64,000 nucleotides of DNA from Candidatus Dactylopiibacterium sp. (GCA_031119555.1 JAVHXQ010000002.1:1-64000); one strand, 5' to 3'. Shown: positions 8,674-18,151, numbered from the stretch's first letter. Notes: a model not told the origin generated them from the letters alone. Made by a program: numbers and translations.

Positions 8674-10470
8674 TTACTTGCCTTCGTCGGTGCGCAGTAC
8701 CGCCAGGAAGGCTTCCTGCGGAATCTCCACGTTGCCGACCATCTTCATGCGCTTCTTGCCTTCCTTCTGCTTCTCGAGCAGCTTCTTCTTGCGCGTGATG
8801 TCGCCGCCGTAGCACTTGGCCAGCACGTTCTTGCGCATCGCCTTGATCGTTTCCCGCGCCACGATGTGAGAGCCGATCGCGGCCTGGACCGGCACGTCGA
8901 ACATCTGCCGCGGAATCAGACCGCGCAGCTTCTCGGCGAGTTCGCGCCCCCGGTACTGGGCGCTCGCGCGGTGCACGATCACGGAGAGCGCATCGACCTT
9001 TTCGCCCGCGACCAGCACGTCGAGCTTCACGACGTCCGCCGCGCGGTACTCCTTGAAGTCGTAGTCGAGCGAGGCATAACCGCGCGACACCGACTTCAGG
9101 CGATCGAAGAAGTCCATCACCACCTCGGCCATCGGCATGTCATACACGAGCTTCACCTGGCGGCCGTGATAGTGCATGTCCACCTGGCTGCCGCGCTTCT
9201 GGTTGCACAGCGTCATGACGGGGCCCAGGTAATCCTGCGGCAGGAAGATCGTGGCGGTGATGATGGGCTCGCGCACCTCCTGCATCTTGTTCACTTCGGG
9301 CAGCTTGGCCGGGTTCTCGACCTTGATGATCTCGCCATCATTGAGAACCACTTCATACACCACGGTGGGCGCCGTGGTGATGAGATCCATGTCGAACTCA
9401 CGCTCCAGGCGCTCCTGCACGATTTCCATGTGCAGCAGGCCCAGGAAGCCGCAACGGAACCCGAAGCCCAGCGCCTGCGACACCTCGGGCTCGTACTGCA
9501 GCGAGGCATCGTTGAGCTTGAGCTTCTCGAGCGAATCGCGCAGCTGGTCGTACTCGCTGGACTCCACCGGATACAGGCCGGCGAAGACCTGCGGCTTGAT
9601 CTCCTTGAACCCCTCGAGCGCCTGGGCGGCCGGCTTGCCCGCCACGGTGATGGTGTCGCCGACCTTCGCCGACGTGAGTTCCTTGATCCCGGCGATCACG
9701 AACCCCACCTCACCCGCGCGCAGCGCTTCGCGCTGCACCGATTTCGGACTGAACACACCGACCTGCTCGCACAGATGCTGCGCGCCGGTGCTCATGAAGA
9801 GCAGCTTGTCCTTGGGACGAATCACGCCGTCGACCACGCGCACCAGCATCACCACACCCACGTAGTTGTCGAACCACGAATCGATGATGAGGGCTTTCAG
9901 CGGGCCATCCGGCGTTCCGCGCGGCGTGGGCACCTTGGCCACGACCATCTCGAGGATGTCCTCGACGCCCATGCCGGTCTTGGCCGAACACGGGATCGCT
10001 TCGGTCGCATCGATGCCGATCACATCCTCGACTTCCTGGCGCGCGCTGTCCGGGTCGGCCGACGGCAGGTCCATCTTGTTGAGGACGGGCAGCACCTCGA
10101 CGCCCAGCTCGATCGCCGTATAACAGTTGGCGACGGTCTGCGCTTCGACCCCCTGCGTGGCGTCGACCACCAGCAACGCTCCTTCGCAGGCCGACAGCGA
10201 ACGGCTCACCTCGTAGGAGAAGTCGACGTGTCCGGGCGTGTCGATGAGGTTCAGGTTATAGACCTGACCGTCGCGCGCCTTGTACTGCAGGGCCGCCGTC
10301 TGGGCCTTGATCGTGATGCCGCGCTCGCGCTCCAGATCCATGGAGTCGAGCACCTGGGCCTCCATCTCGCGATCGGAGAGGCCGCCGCAGGTCTGGATCA
10401 GGCGATCGGCAAGCGTGGACTTGCCGTGGTCGATGTGGGCGATGATCGAAAAATTGCGGATATGCTGCAT
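8674..10470 (-). CDS. lepA: Elongation factor 4 (LepA)
   Basis: Ribosome-associated GTPase implicated in back-translocation and 30S biogenesis. The 598-residue protein carries AHIDHGKST (G1, 12-20), DTPGHVDF (G3), NKMD (G4), EF-G-like domains, and the LepA-specific C-terminal domain ending in basic [19 protein letters not shown]. It is the first gene of the leftward cluster ending at nagZ. A candidate promoter and a terminator-like hairpin lie in its upstream region. Confidence 0.97.
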   Translation of the reverse strand: MQHIRNFSIIAHIDHGKSTLADRLIQTCGGLSDREMEAQVLDSMDLERERGITIKAQTAALQYKARDGQVYNLNLIDTPGHVDFSYEVSRSLSACEGALLVVDATQGVEAQTVANCYTAIELGVEVLPVLNKMDLPSADPDSARQEVEDVIGIDATEAIPCSAKTGMGVEDILEMVVAKVPTPRGTPDGPLKALIIDSWFDNYVGVVMLVRVVDGVIRPKDKLLFMSTGAQHLCEQVGVFSPKSVQREALRAGEVGFVIAGIKELTSAKVGDTITVAGKPAAQALEGFKEIKPQVFAGLYPVESSEYDQLRDSLEKLKLNDASLQYEPEVSQALGFGFRCGFLGLLHMEIVQERLEREFDMDLITTAPTVVYEVVLNDGEIIKVENPAKLPEVNKMQEVREPIITATIFLPQDYLGPVMTLCNQKRGSQVDMHYHGRQVKLVYDMPMAEVVMDFFDRLKSVSRGYASLDYDFKEYRAADVVKLDVLVAGEKVDALSVIVHRASAQYRGRELAEKLRGLIPRQMFDVPVQAAIGSHIVARETIKAMRKNVLAKCYGGDITRKKKLLEKQKEGKKRMKMVGNVEIPQEAFLAVLRTDEGK

Positions 10471-10501
10471 GCCGGGGAATCAGGTTACGGTGAATAACGA
10501 C

Positions 10502-10522
10502 AAAAGGGTGCCGCGGCACCCT
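10502..10522 (-). terminator. Intrinsic terminator-like hairpin in the lepA leader
   Basis: On the minus strand an arm GGGTGCC and its complement GGCACCC form a perfect palindrome (10506-10521), followed by TTTT. It lies 31 nt upstream of the lepA start and downstream of the TATAAT at 10548-10553. It may terminate the mucD transcript, attenuate lepA, or both. The U-run is short, so efficiency is uncertain. Confidence 0.6.
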
Positions 10523-10547
10523 CAGCAAAATATTGAAAAATCGGGCA

Positions 10548-10553
10548 ATTATA
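10548..10553 (-). promoter_or_regulatory. Candidate -10 box for the lepA cluster
   Basis: A consensus TATAAT reads on the minus strand about 78 nt before the lepA ATG, preceded by GGCTTCGGC. No good -35 hexamer is seen at 16-18 nt. The 15-nt block GGCTTCGGCTATAAT recurs with one mismatch upstream of rpoE (14656-14670). Confidence 0.5.
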
Positions 10554-10621
10554 GCCGAAGCCGGCAACAACCCGAATGGCGCGCGCAAATTGCCGCCGCG
10601 CGCCACGCGCACCTTGCGCCA

Positions 10622-12055
10622 CTAGCGCGCGGGCAACTTCAAGCCGACGAAACTCTGGCTGTCGCCACGCAGCACGAGCAGCGTGAGCGGCTCGCCGCGC
10701 CGCAGCCCCTGGATCAGGCGATTGAACTGGTCGGCGCTGCGCGCGGGATGCGTCACTCCGCCTATCGTCACCGACGCCAGCACGTCGCCCGGGCGCAGTT
10801 CGGCGCGCGCGGCGATGCCGCTGGCTTCCACGATGCTCACGCCCTGCTGCACGTGCAGGTCGCGCCGCTGATCGCGCGTGAGATCGCGCACGACGAGTCC
10901 GAGGGGGCTGCCGCTGCGCCGTGTCGGCTCGGCGGCCGCGACGGTGGGCGCGCTCTTCTCTTCGGGAAACACGCCGACGCGGACGCGCGCTTCATTGACG
11001 CGGCGGTCACGCCAGTAGCTCAGCCGGACTTCACGGTCTGGCAGGCTCGCGCTGACCACGCGCGGCAGCTCCAGCGAGCTCGCGACCGGACGGCCATCGA
11101 AATTCAGGATCACGTCGCCGCTGCGCAGTCCCGCCAGCGCCGCCGGGCCATCGGCCTCCACCTGACTCACGAGCGCGCCCGACACGTCGCGCAAGCCGAA
11201 ACTGCTGGCGATATCCTGCGTGAGTTCCTGGACGAGCACCCCGATGCGTCCGCGCAGCACGTAGCCCCGCGTGCGCAGCTGGGCCTGCACGTCCATCGCC
11301 ACGTCGATCGGAATCGCGAACGACACGCCCATGAAGCCGCCCGTGCGGCTGTAGATCTGCGAATTGATGCCCACGACCTCGCCCTTCAGGTTGAAGAGCG
11401 GCCCGCCCGAATTACCCGGGTTGATGGCCACGTCGGTCTGGATGAAGGGCACGATGGAATCGTCCGGCAGCGCGCGCCCCTTGGCACTCACGATGCCTGC
11501 CGTGACCGATGAGTCGAATCCGAAGGGCGAACCGATCGCCACGACCCAGTCGCCCACCCGCAGATGTTCGGCATGACCGAGCCGCGCCTGCGGCAGACGC
11601 GTCGCCTCGACCTTGAGCAGGGCGATATCGGTACGACGATCGATGCCGAGCACACGCGCGGGAAACTCGCGGCGGTCGTTCAGGCGCACCATGATCTCGC
11701 TCGCGCCTTCGACGACGTGCGCGTTGGTGAGGATATGCCCGGCCTTGCTGTCGATGATGAAGCCGGACCCCACCGAACGATCGTCTTCTTCGGGCTCCTC
11801 GGATTCATCGGGCACCGGCGGAAGCCAGCGCTTGAGCCAGTCGGGCATGTTGCCGGGGGGGCCGGCCCGCAACGCGGGCGCCTGGGGCTGCATCTGCGGG
11901 CGCGTCGCACTGATATTGACGACCACCGCGGCCTGCTGGTCGACGAGATCGGCAAAGCGCGGCAGCTCCTGGCCGGCGGGCAGGCCGCGCGCATGCACGC
12001 TGGCCGGGCCGGCGACCAGGAAGGCGCAGGCCAGAATCGAATACAGGTGCTTCAT
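10622..12055 (-). CDS. mucD: Periplasmic serine endoprotease, DegP/MucD family
   Basis: Envelope quality-control protease of the HtrA family. The 477-residue protein has a signal peptide ending near VHA-RG (residues 1-22), the trypsin-like triad His113 (TNAHVV), Asp143 (RTDIAL) and Ser216 (GNSGGP), then two PDZ domains (roughly 260-350 and 390-477). A Pro/Glu/Asp-rich loop precedes the protease core. The ATG at 12055 overlaps the rseC stop by 4 nt; longer open frame upstream is rseC in another frame. As last gene of the rpoE operon it corresponds to Pseudomonas mucD. Confidence 0.94.
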   Translation of the reverse strand: MKHLYSILACAFLVAGPASVHARGLPAGQELPRFADLVDQQAAVVVNISATRPQMQPQAPALRAGPPGNMPDWLKRWLPPVPDESEEPEEDDRSVGSGFIIDSKAGHILTNAHVVEGASEIMVRLNDRREFPARVLGIDRRTDIALLKVEATRLPQARLGHAEHLRVGDWVVAIGSPFGFDSSVTAGIVSAKGRALPDDSIVPFIQTDVAINPGNSGGPLFNLKGEVVGINSQIYSRTGGFMGVSFAIPIDVAMDVQAQLRTRGYVLRGRIGVLVQELTQDIASSFGLRDVSGALVSQVEADGPAALAGLRSGDVILNFDGRPVASSLELPRVVSASLPDREVRLSYWRDRRVNEARVRVGVFPEEKSAPTVAAAEPTRRSGSPLGLVVRDLTRDQRRDLHVQQGVSIVEASGIAARAELRPGDVLASVTIGGVTHPARSADQFNRLIQGLRRGEPLTLLVLRGDSQSFVGLKLPAR

Positions 12056-12453
12056 GAAAGAATGCTCGCGATGCGCGGCCGCGCCGTGCCGCGATGACGC
12101 ACGCGGCGCATCAGCAGCAGGCTGGCGAAAAACCCCGCGCAGGCGCCAGCCAGCGTCGCCGCGTCGGAGCCGACGAACAGATGCGCGGCGGCGGCCCCCA
12201 CGAGCACGCCGGCCAGCGGCAGGCCGTAGGCCAGCAGGGCCGCCCTCAGCGCGGCCCCCTCGGGAATATCGATCTGCACGCGATCGCCGGGCTTCACGTC
12301 GAGTTCGCTGAGCACAACGAACGCATCGCAACGCGATTCCGCGCCGCCCCCGCAGCCACCTTCCTCGTGGCAGCGTCCGCAGCCCCCGCTGCGCTGGACC
12401 TTGACATGCGCCACGCCCGCCTCGCTGCGCATCACCACTCCTTCTGTACGCAC
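12052..12453 (-). CDS. rseC: SoxR-reducing system / sigma-E factor regulator RseC family
   Basis: Integral membrane protein of the RseC/MucC family, linked to sigma-E activity and, in other bacteria, to the Rsx reducing complex. About 133 residues: an N-terminal beta domain, a Cys-rich stretch (CGRCHEEGGCGGG), then two transmembrane helices and a basic tail. I prefer the GTG at 12453 because its product aligns with the usual RseC N-terminus (VRTEGVV) and GAGG lies 8 nt upstream. An ATG at 12543 would add 30 residues and overlap rseB. Confidence 0.85.
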   Translation of the reverse strand: MRTEGVVMRSEAGVAHVKVQRSGGCGRCHEEGGCGGGAESRCDAFVVLSELDVKPGDRVQIDIPEGAALRAALLAYGLPLAGVLVGAAAAHLFVGSDAATLAGACAGFFASLLLMRRVRHRGTARPRIASILS

Positions 12454-12514
12454 GTCGAAAACCTCACCTGTCGCACCGGGGCGCGCGGTGTGCGTCCCCT
12501 TCTTGCGCGTCACA

Positions 12515-13462
12515 TCACTTGCGCCGCTCGACGCTTTCAGCAAAACGTCGCAGCGCGGCGGCAGGCACCTCGCCCATGACCGTGATCAGGCTGTCGCCCT
12601 TGACACGGCGGTACATGCCCACCGGACTCACGATGTCGGACGGATTCTGCACTGAACGGGCCGCAAGTGGTTCGATGAACACGGAAACATTTGCGAATCC
12701 GTCGGAAAAGGCCGCATGAACGGCGGCGACGTTGTCGTGATGCAGCGTGCGGCGCACGAGGGAAACCTGCTTGAACCCCGCGGGCAGTCTGCGGAAAGCC
12801 CACGCGATGTCCTCGGGGCGCACGTCGTCGCCGGCGGCATTCACGATGCGCCAGCCGGCCGTGCGCACCGTGCGCGGACGCAGGCGCTCGGCGTCGATTT
12901 CGCTGCCGGGATTGATCTCGGTGAAGGCAAACTGTTCGACAGCAGCCGAATCCTGGGCCAGCAGGCGGGCCTTGAGCAGAATGCCGGTGGCCGAATCGAT
13001 CCAGAGCTGGTAGCCGTAGCGCATGCCATCGCGCGGGCTGAGCTTGACGACCTGGGCGTCACGCCCGGCCACGCGCCCCGCACCGATGAGATGCGCGTCG
13101 TAGAACTCGGCCAGCGCGGCGGGCTTGGAAATCAGCCGCCCGGGTTGCCGGGCCAGGATCGCGCGGTCGAGCACGAGCAGCTTGTCGTCGGGCAGGAAGC
13201 ACTGCACGCTTTCGTTGAAGCGGATCACTTCGCGCGGAGGTCCGTCCAGGGTCTCCAGCCGTTCGTGCTCACCCGCGCCATCCACGAGCCGCACGATGCG
13301 GGAGCTCTCGGTGCGGCCCTGGCTCTGATACACGAACACGCCCGTGAAGCTCTGGCTCTTGCTCGCGTGACTCATGCGCTGCAACCACTGATAGGCGTCA
13401 TCCGCCTGTGCGGCGGCCGAAACGAACATCCAGCCCGCCAGAACCCAACCCAGACGCGTCAT
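12515..13462 (-). CDS. rseB: Sigma-E regulatory protein RseB/MucB
   Basis: Periplasmic protein that binds the RseA periplasmic domain and shields it from proteolysis; it senses lipid or LPS ligands. The 315-residue product has a signal peptide cleaved after AAAQA, a large LolA-like N-terminal domain and a smaller C-terminal domain ending around GMYRRVKGDSLITVMGEVP. Its ATG shares one base with the rseA stop (TGATG). Confidence 0.93.
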   Translation of the reverse strand: MTRLGWVLAGWMFVSAAAQADDAYQWLQRMSHASKSQSFTGVFVYQSQGRTESSRIVRLVDGAGEHERLETLDGPPREVIRFNESVQCFLPDDKLLVLDRAILARQPGRLISKPAALAEFYDAHLIGAGRVAGRDAQVVKLSPRDGMRYGYQLWIDSATGILLKARLLAQDSAAVEQFAFTEINPGSEIDAERLRPRTVRTAGWRIVNAAGDDVRPEDIAWAFRRLPAGFKQVSLVRRTLHHDNVAAVHAAFSDGFANVSVFIEPLAARSVQNPSDIVSPVGMYRRVKGDSLITVMGEVPAAALRRFAESVERRK

Positions 13463-14010
13463 CAGCGATTCCCTGCCTGCTCGTCCCCGACCGTGCGGAT
13501 GTATTGCGCCACGCCCACCATCGGCGCCCCCATGGCGGAAGCCTGATGCGCCATGTAATACGCCTGGTCGCCGCTGAGGGCGACCGGGGTCGGCGCGGCC
13601 TCGGGCGCCACCGCGGCAGCGGGGCGCGCGGCGATCGTGGCGGCAAGGGGAGCCTCCTGCCCGCCCGGCGCGGCGGGGACGATCAGGCTGAAGCTCATCC
13701 AGGCGGCCACGGCCACGCCAGCCACCGCAGCGGCCGCCGGCAACCAGCGATCGAATGCACCGGTCTTCGCGGCTTGATGTTTCTTGGGGCGCGGCGCCAG
13801 AACGGTGGGCTCGGCCTCGAGCGCGGCCATCACCCGCGCGCCAAGATCGGGCGATGCCGCCGCGTGGCCGCGCATCACGTCACCGATCAGCCAGTAGAGC
13901 TCGCAGGTTTCGCGCGAGGCGCCCTGCTCCAGCACGGCGCGCGCGGCCCGCTCGCCCTCGTCGCGTTCCAGCTCGCCATCCACCCACTCGGACAACCGTT
14001 CGTTCATCAT
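13462..14010 (-). CDS. rseA: Sigma-E anti-sigma factor RseA/MucA
   Basis: Inner-membrane anti-sigma factor that holds RpoE. The 182-residue protein begins MMNERLSEWVDGEL, a typical cytoplasmic sigma-binding region, has one transmembrane helix around residues 90-112 (WLPAAAAVAGVAVAAW), and a short periplasmic domain rich in Ala/Pro for RseB binding. The ATG at 14010 has GAGG 8 nt upstream and lies 2 nt after the rpoE stop; a longer in-frame extension lies inside rpoE and was rejected. Confidence 0.92.
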   Translation of the reverse strand: MMNERLSEWVDGELERDEGERAARAVLEQGASRETCELYWLIGDVMRGHAAASPDLGARVMAALEAEPTVLAPRPKKHQAAKTGAFDRWLPAAAAVAGVAVAAWMSFSLIVPAAPGGQEAPLAATIAARPAAAVAPEAAPTPVALSGDQAYYMAHQASAMGAPMVGVAQYIRTVGDEQAGNR

Positions 14011-14012
14011 GC

Positions 14013-14612
14013 TTACCACCTCTTGTCTGGCGCCACATCCAGCATCGGTCTCAGGCGCTCGGCAATCGCCTCGCGCGCACGGAAAATCCGCGACCGCACC
14101 GTCCCGATGGGGCAATCCATCAAGGACGCGATTTCCTCATAACTCAGGCCCTCGATCTCGCGCAGGACGATTGCCGTGCGCAATTCCTCGGGCAAGGCCT
14201 GCATCGCCGCATTGACCGTTTCACCGATCTGACGGGTCTGCATCAGCCTTTCCGGCGTATCGTTGTCGCGCAACAATTCGCCGGACTCATACTGCTCGGC
14301 CTCTTCGGCCTCGATCTCGGTGCTCGTGGGGGCACGCCGCCCCTGCGAGACGAGATGGTTCTTGGCCGTGTTCACCCCGATCCGGTACAGCCAGGTGTAG
14401 AACGCGCTTTCCCCACGAAAATTGGGGAGCGCCCGGTAAGCCTTGATGAAGGCCTCCTGCGCCACGTCTTCCACTTCGGCCGGATCCCGGATCATGCGTG
14501 ACAAGAGCCGGACGAGCTTGCGCTGGTACTTCGACACGAGCAGACCGAAGGCCTGCTTGTCGCCGCGCTGCACCCGTTCCACCAATTGTTGGTCAATCTC
14601 TCTGTCGCTCAT
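14013..14612 (-). CDS. rpoE: RNA polymerase sigma factor RpoE/AlgU (envelope stress)
   Basis: ECF sigma factor for envelope stress. The 199-residue protein contains region 2 (including DVAQEAFIKAYRALPNFRG) and region 4 (LPEELRTAIVLREIEGLSYEEIA, then GTVRSRIFRAREAI), with normal length. It is the first gene of rpoE-rseA-rseB-rseC-mucD, all overlapping or nearly so. A sequence matching the sigma-E promoter pattern lies upstream, suggesting autoregulation. Confidence 0.96.
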   Translation of the reverse strand: MSDREIDQQLVERVQRGDKQAFGLLVSKYQRKLVRLLSRMIRDPAEVEDVAQEAFIKAYRALPNFRGESAFYTWLYRIGVNTAKNHLVSQGRRAPTSTEIEAEEAEQYESGELLRDNDTPERLMQTRQIGETVNAAMQALPEELRTAIVLREIEGLSYEEIASLMDCPIGTVRSRIFRAREAIAERLRPMLDVAPDKRW

Positions 14613-14655
14613 CTACTCTTGCGCTCACGCCGCCTGTGCGAGGATCTAGCGCGCG

Positions 14656-14661
14656 AGTATA
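14656..14661 (-). promoter_or_regulatory. Possible sigma-70 type -10 box for rpoE
   Basis: TATACT on the minus strand, preceded by GGCTTCGGC, 44 nt before the rpoE ATG. No convincing -35 box is present at usual spacing. It is nearly identical to the block upstream of lepA. Confidence 0.4.
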
Positions 14662-14688
14662 GCCGAAGCCCGGGCGACCTCCTGCCGC

Positions 14689-14715
14689 TGAGACCGGGCC
14701 CTCCGTACAAAGTTC
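14689..14715 (-). promoter_or_regulatory. Candidate sigma-E promoter upstream of rpoE
   Basis: On the minus strand GAACTT (14710-14715) and TCTCA (14689-14693) are separated by 16 nt. This fits the ECF sigma-E pattern (GGAACTT, about 16 nt, TCTGA/TCAAA), which is known to drive rpoE autoregulation in enterobacteria. It lies about 77 nt before the rpoE start. Inference from pattern only. Confidence 0.55.
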
Positions 14716-14812
14716 AGAACGATGCCGTGCGCATCACGCCCCGCCACTTGGCCCGTCTTCGCCCAGCCGCTAGCATTGCGGTTTGGTCTTATGGACAGAG
14801 CTGGAGTTTCAC

Positions 14813-16426
14813 TTGAAGCGCTTCGACGTATTGATCCTGGGGAGTGGACTGGCAGGCCAGTCGCTGGCATTGAGACTGGCGGATCGCCTCAAGGTTGCGC
14901 TGGTCACCAAGCGACACATCGATGACGGGGCGAGTTCGCACGCACAGGGCGGCATCGCGGCGGTGATCGATCCGGCCGACTCCACGCACGCTCACTATGA
15001 GGACACGCAGATCGCGGGCGCGCATCTGTGCGACCCGGCCGCCACGCAGTTCGTCGTCGAACACGGCGCGGACGCGATCCAGTGGCTGCGCGATCAGGGC
15101 GTGCCCTTCACGCCCGATTCCGACGCGCCCTGGGGCATGCACCTGACGCGCGAAGGCGGGCACAGCCATCGGCGCATCGTGCACGTGGCCGACGCCACGG
15201 GCGCGGCGGTTCAGGAAACCCTGATCGATCGCGTCAAGCGGCATCCCAACATCAAGATCCTCGAGAACCACGTCGCGGTCGATCTCATCGTGGGCCACAA
15301 GCTGGGCCGCCCCGAGGCGGGCTGCCTGGGCGCGTATCTGCTGGACATCGCGCGCGGCCGCGTGGAGGCCTGCGCGGCCGGCCATACCGTGCTCGCCACG
15401 GGCGGCGCGGGCAAGGTCTATCTCTACACGACGAACCCCGACACTTCGACGGGCGACGGCATTGCCATGGCCTGGCGCGCGGGCTGCCGGATCTCCAACA
15501 TGGAGTTCATCCAGTTCCATCCCACCTGCCTCTACCACCCGCAGGCGAAATCCTTCCTGATCTCGGAAGCCGTGCGTGGCGAGGGCGGCCTGCTGCGCCT
15601 GCCCGACGGCACGCGCTTCATGCCCAAACACGATCCACGCGCCGAGCTCGCACCACGCGACGTGGTGGCGCGCGCCATCGACTTCGAAATGAAGAAGCGC
15701 GGCCTGGACAGCGTGTTCCTGGACATCTCGCACAAGAGCCCGGAGTTCCTCCACACGCACTTCCCCACCATCTCGGCGCGCTGCCTGGAGCTGGGCATCG
15801 ACATTTCGCGCGAGCCCATCCCCGTCGTGCCGGCGGCGCATTACACCTGCGGCGGCGTGAAGATCGACCTGCGCGCGCGCACCGACGTGGCCGGGCTGTA
15901 TGCCATCGGGGAAGCCTCATGCTCCGGGCTGCATGGCGCGAACCGGCTCGCGAGCAACTCCCTGCTGGAATGCGTGGTGTTCGCGGAAACCGCCGCGCGC
16001 GACATCCTGGCGCATCCGCGCCGCGCGACCGACGCCTTGCCGCACTGGGACGAAAGCCGCGTGTCGGATGCCGACGAGGAAGTGGTGATCTCGCACAACT
16101 GGGAAGAGCTGCGCCGCTTCATGTGGGACTACGTCGGCATCGTCCGCACCGACAAGCGCCTGGAACGCGCCCAGCACCGCATCCGCCTGCTCAAGCGCGA
16201 GATCGATGACTACTACGCCAATTTCCGCGTCAGCAACGACCTCATCGAGTTGCGCAACCTCGTGACGGCCGCGGACCTCATCGTGCAGAGCGCGATGCGC
16301 CGCAAGGAGTCGCGCGGGCTGCATTTCTCCAAGGACCACCCGCAGATGCTGGCCAACCCGCGCCCCACGGTGCTCAACAGCCCGCACTGGCCGCGCGGCC
16401 AGGCGCGCTGGAGTCAGGAAGCCTGA
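14813..16426 (+). CDS. nadB: L-aspartate oxidase
   Basis: FAD-dependent enzyme that oxidises aspartate to iminoaspartate for quinolinate and NAD synthesis. The 537-residue protein has an N-terminal dinucleotide-binding motif ([16 protein letters not shown]), the [13 protein letters not shown]-contact motif, the substrate region HPTCLYHP, and the C-terminal helical domain. I use the TTG at 14813 (giving [12 protein letters not shown]) since GGAG lies 6 nt upstream and the length then matches the E. coli enzyme. It is divergent from rpoE, as near Pseudomonas algU, and its 3' end overlaps the convergent ygfX-like gene by 13 nt. Confidence 0.95.
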   Translation: MKRFDVLILGSGLAGQSLALRLADRLKVALVTKRHIDDGASSHAQGGIAAVIDPADSTHAHYEDTQIAGAHLCDPAATQFVVEHGADAIQWLRDQGVPFTPDSDAPWGMHLTREGGHSHRRIVHVADATGAAVQETLIDRVKRHPNIKILENHVAVDLIVGHKLGRPEAGCLGAYLLDIARGRVEACAAGHTVLATGGAGKVYLYTTNPDTSTGDGIAMAWRAGCRISNMEFIQFHPTCLYHPQAKSFLISEAVRGEGGLLRLPDGTRFMPKHDPRAELAPRDVVARAIDFEMKKRGLDSVFLDISHKSPEFLHTHFPTISARCLELGIDISREPIPVVPAAHYTCGGVKIDLRARTDVAGLYAIGEASCSGLHGANRLASNSLLECVVFAETAARDILAHPRRATDALPHWDESRVSDADEEVVISHNWEELRRFMWDYVGIVRTDKRLERAQHRIRLLKREIDDYYANFRVSNDLIELRNLVTAADLIVQSAMRRKESRGLHFSKDHPQMLANPRPTVLNSPHWPRGQARWSQEA

Positions 16427-16836
16427 TCGCCGGCCTCCCAACGCACGAACCGGCGTAGCGCACGCCAGGTCTCGGCGGGGAACGCGTCGCGCGTGAGGGC
16501 TGCGCGCCGCACGCGGCCATCCGCCTCGCGCCACGCGATCACCACGAGCCAGCCCATCTCGCGCGACTCCGCCAGGATTTCCACCGGTCGGGTCGCGCCA
16601 CCCTGACTCAGCACACTTTCGCCCCGCGGCGCCACGCGCAGGCTGCATCCGTGCAGCCGCCGCGCCCGGCGCAGGCTGAAGACCGCCGAAGCCCCCACGG
16701 CGACAACCAGCGGAAAGCTCACGGCGGGCGCCGGTGCCGTCAGCACGACCGCCACCAGCGGTGCCAGATGCGTCGCCAGCAGCGCGGCCCACAGCAGCGG
16801 GGAATGTCGCAGCGGCAAAGAAAAAGGCGCCGACAT
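16414..16836 (-). CDS. YgfX-like small membrane protein
   Basis: A 140-residue protein with two N-terminal transmembrane helices (about 12-33 and 39-55), then a basic, soluble, probably cytoplasmic domain. Size, topology and position beside nadB resemble the YgfX family of beta/gammaproteobacteria, often near sdhE/nadB. Assignment rests on these features and is moderate. The ATG at 16836 lies in the loop of the fabF terminator hairpin, and AAAGG, the only Shine-Dalgarno-like sequence, is in its stem. Confidence 0.6.
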   Translation of the reverse strand: MSAPFSLPLRHSPLLWAALLATHLAPLVAVVLTAPAPAVSFPLVVAVGASAVFSLRRARRLHGCSLRVAPRGESVLSQGGATRPVEILAESREMGWLVVIAWREADGRVRRAALTRDAFPAETWRALRRFVRWEAGDQAS

Positions 16837-16850
16837 CGTCAGGCGCCTTT
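16821..16850 (-). terminator. Intrinsic terminator after fabF, overlapping the next start codon
   Basis: On the minus strand AAAGGCGCC (16842-16850) and GGCGCCTTT (16823-16831) form a perfect 9-bp stem with a 10-nt loop, followed by TTTTTCTTT. The loop contains the ATG of the ygfX-like gene (16834-16836). It ends the fab operon and should also reduce translation of read-through mRNA. Confidence 0.85.
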
Positions 16851-16876
16851 CGTTTGCCGCACGCGGGATCCGCGCA

Positions 16877-18115
16877 TCAGACCTTGCGGAACACCAGCGT
16901 GCTGTTGGTTCCGCCGAAGCCGAAGGAGTTCGAGATCGCGATATCGATCGGCAGGCTTCGCGCCACGTTGGGCACGTAGTCGAGATCGCAGGCCGGATCG
17001 GGGTCATGCAGGTTGATCGTCGGCGGCGCGACCTGATTCTGGATCGCCAGGATGGTGAACACCGCCTCGATGCCCGCCGCGGCCCCCAGCAGGTGCCCCG
17101 TCATCGACTTCGTGGAACTCATCGCCAGCCCCGATGCGTGGGCACCGAAGCAGCGCTTGGCCGCCAGCGTTTCGCCGATGTCGCCGAGCGGCGTGGAGGT
17201 GCCGTGCGCATTCACGTACTGCACTTCGTCGGTGGCGACCCGCGCATTGCGCAGCGCGTTGGCCATGCTGCGCGCAGCGCCCTCGCCTCCTTCGGCGGGA
17301 GCCGTGATGTGGTACGCATCGGAGCTCATGCCGTAGCCGGCGACCTCGGCGTAGATCTTCGCGCCACGGGCCTTGGCGTGCTCGTATTCCTCGAGCACCA
17401 GAACACCGGCACCCTCGCCGAGCACGAAGCCGTCGCGCCCCGCATCCCACGGGCGGCTGGCCGTCTGGGGATCATCGTTGCGCGTGGACAGCGCCTTGGC
17501 CGAACAGAACCCCCCCATGCCCAGCAGCGACACGGTGGACTCGGCGCCGCCCGCCACCATGATGTCGGCATCGCCATATTCGATCAGGCGGGAAGCTTCC
17601 CCGATCGAATGATTGCCGGTCGCGCAGGCGCTGACCGTGGCGAAGTTGGGGCCATGAAAACCGTAATTGATCGAAAGCAGGCCCGACACCATGTTGATGA
17701 TGGAGCCAGGCACGAAGAAGGGCGAAATCTTGCGCGCACCGCCTGCGGCGATGGCGTTCATGGTGTCTTCGATCAGCGGCAGGCCACCGATGCCCGAGCC
17801 GATGCACACGCCGATGCGGTCCGAATTCTCGGGCTTCTCGGTGAGGCCGGCATCCTTGATGGCGTCCATCGCGGCCGCGAGGCCGTAATGGATGAATGTA
17901 TCGAAGCGGCGCGCCTCTTTCGGAGAAAGGTAGGCTGCCACATCGAAATCCTTGACCTCACCCGCGATGCGGGTGGGCAAGGAGCTGGCATCGAAGCGCG
18001 TGACGCTTCCAATGCCGGAGCGACCGTTGACGATGCTGTCCCAGGCGGAAGCGACGGTATTACCTACCGGCGAAATAATGCCCAGACCGGTTACAACGAC
18101 TCTGCGACGCGTCAA
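16877..18115 (-). CDS. fabF: Beta-ketoacyl-ACP synthase II
   Basis: Elongating condensing enzyme of type II fatty-acid synthesis. The 412-residue protein has the Cys-His-His active site: Cys in SACATGNHS (about residue 163), His in NAHGTSTP (about 303) and His in TGHLLGAAAG (about 340). Full length. It follows acpP by 36 nt and ends the leftward fatty-acid cluster at a strong terminator. Confidence 0.97.
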   Translation of the reverse strand: MTRRRVVVTGLGIISPVGNTVASAWDSIVNGRSGIGSVTRFDASSLPTRIAGEVKDFDVAAYLSPKEARRFDTFIHYGLAAAMDAIKDAGLTEKPENSDRIGVCIGSGIGGLPLIEDTMNAIAAGGARKISPFFVPGSIINMVSGLLSINYGFHGPNFATVSACATGNHSIGEASRLIEYGDADIMVAGGAESTVSLLGMGGFCSAKALSTRNDDPQTASRPWDAGRDGFVLGEGAGVLVLEEYEHAKARGAKIYAEVAGYGMSSDAYHITAPAEGGEGAARSMANALRNARVATDEVQYVNAHGTSTPLGDIGETLAAKRCFGAHASGLAMSSTKSMTGHLLGAAAGIEAVFTILAIQNQVAPPTINLHDPDPACDLDYVPNVARSLPIDIAISNSFGFGGTNSTLVFRKV

Positions 18116-18151
18116 TGGTCACTCCTTGGTGCAAATGGGATGTGGAAACGC

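Noticed and set aside
8866-10497. 543-codon frame antisense to lepA
   Set aside because: A His/Arg-rich mirror of a well-conserved gene; no family resemblance.
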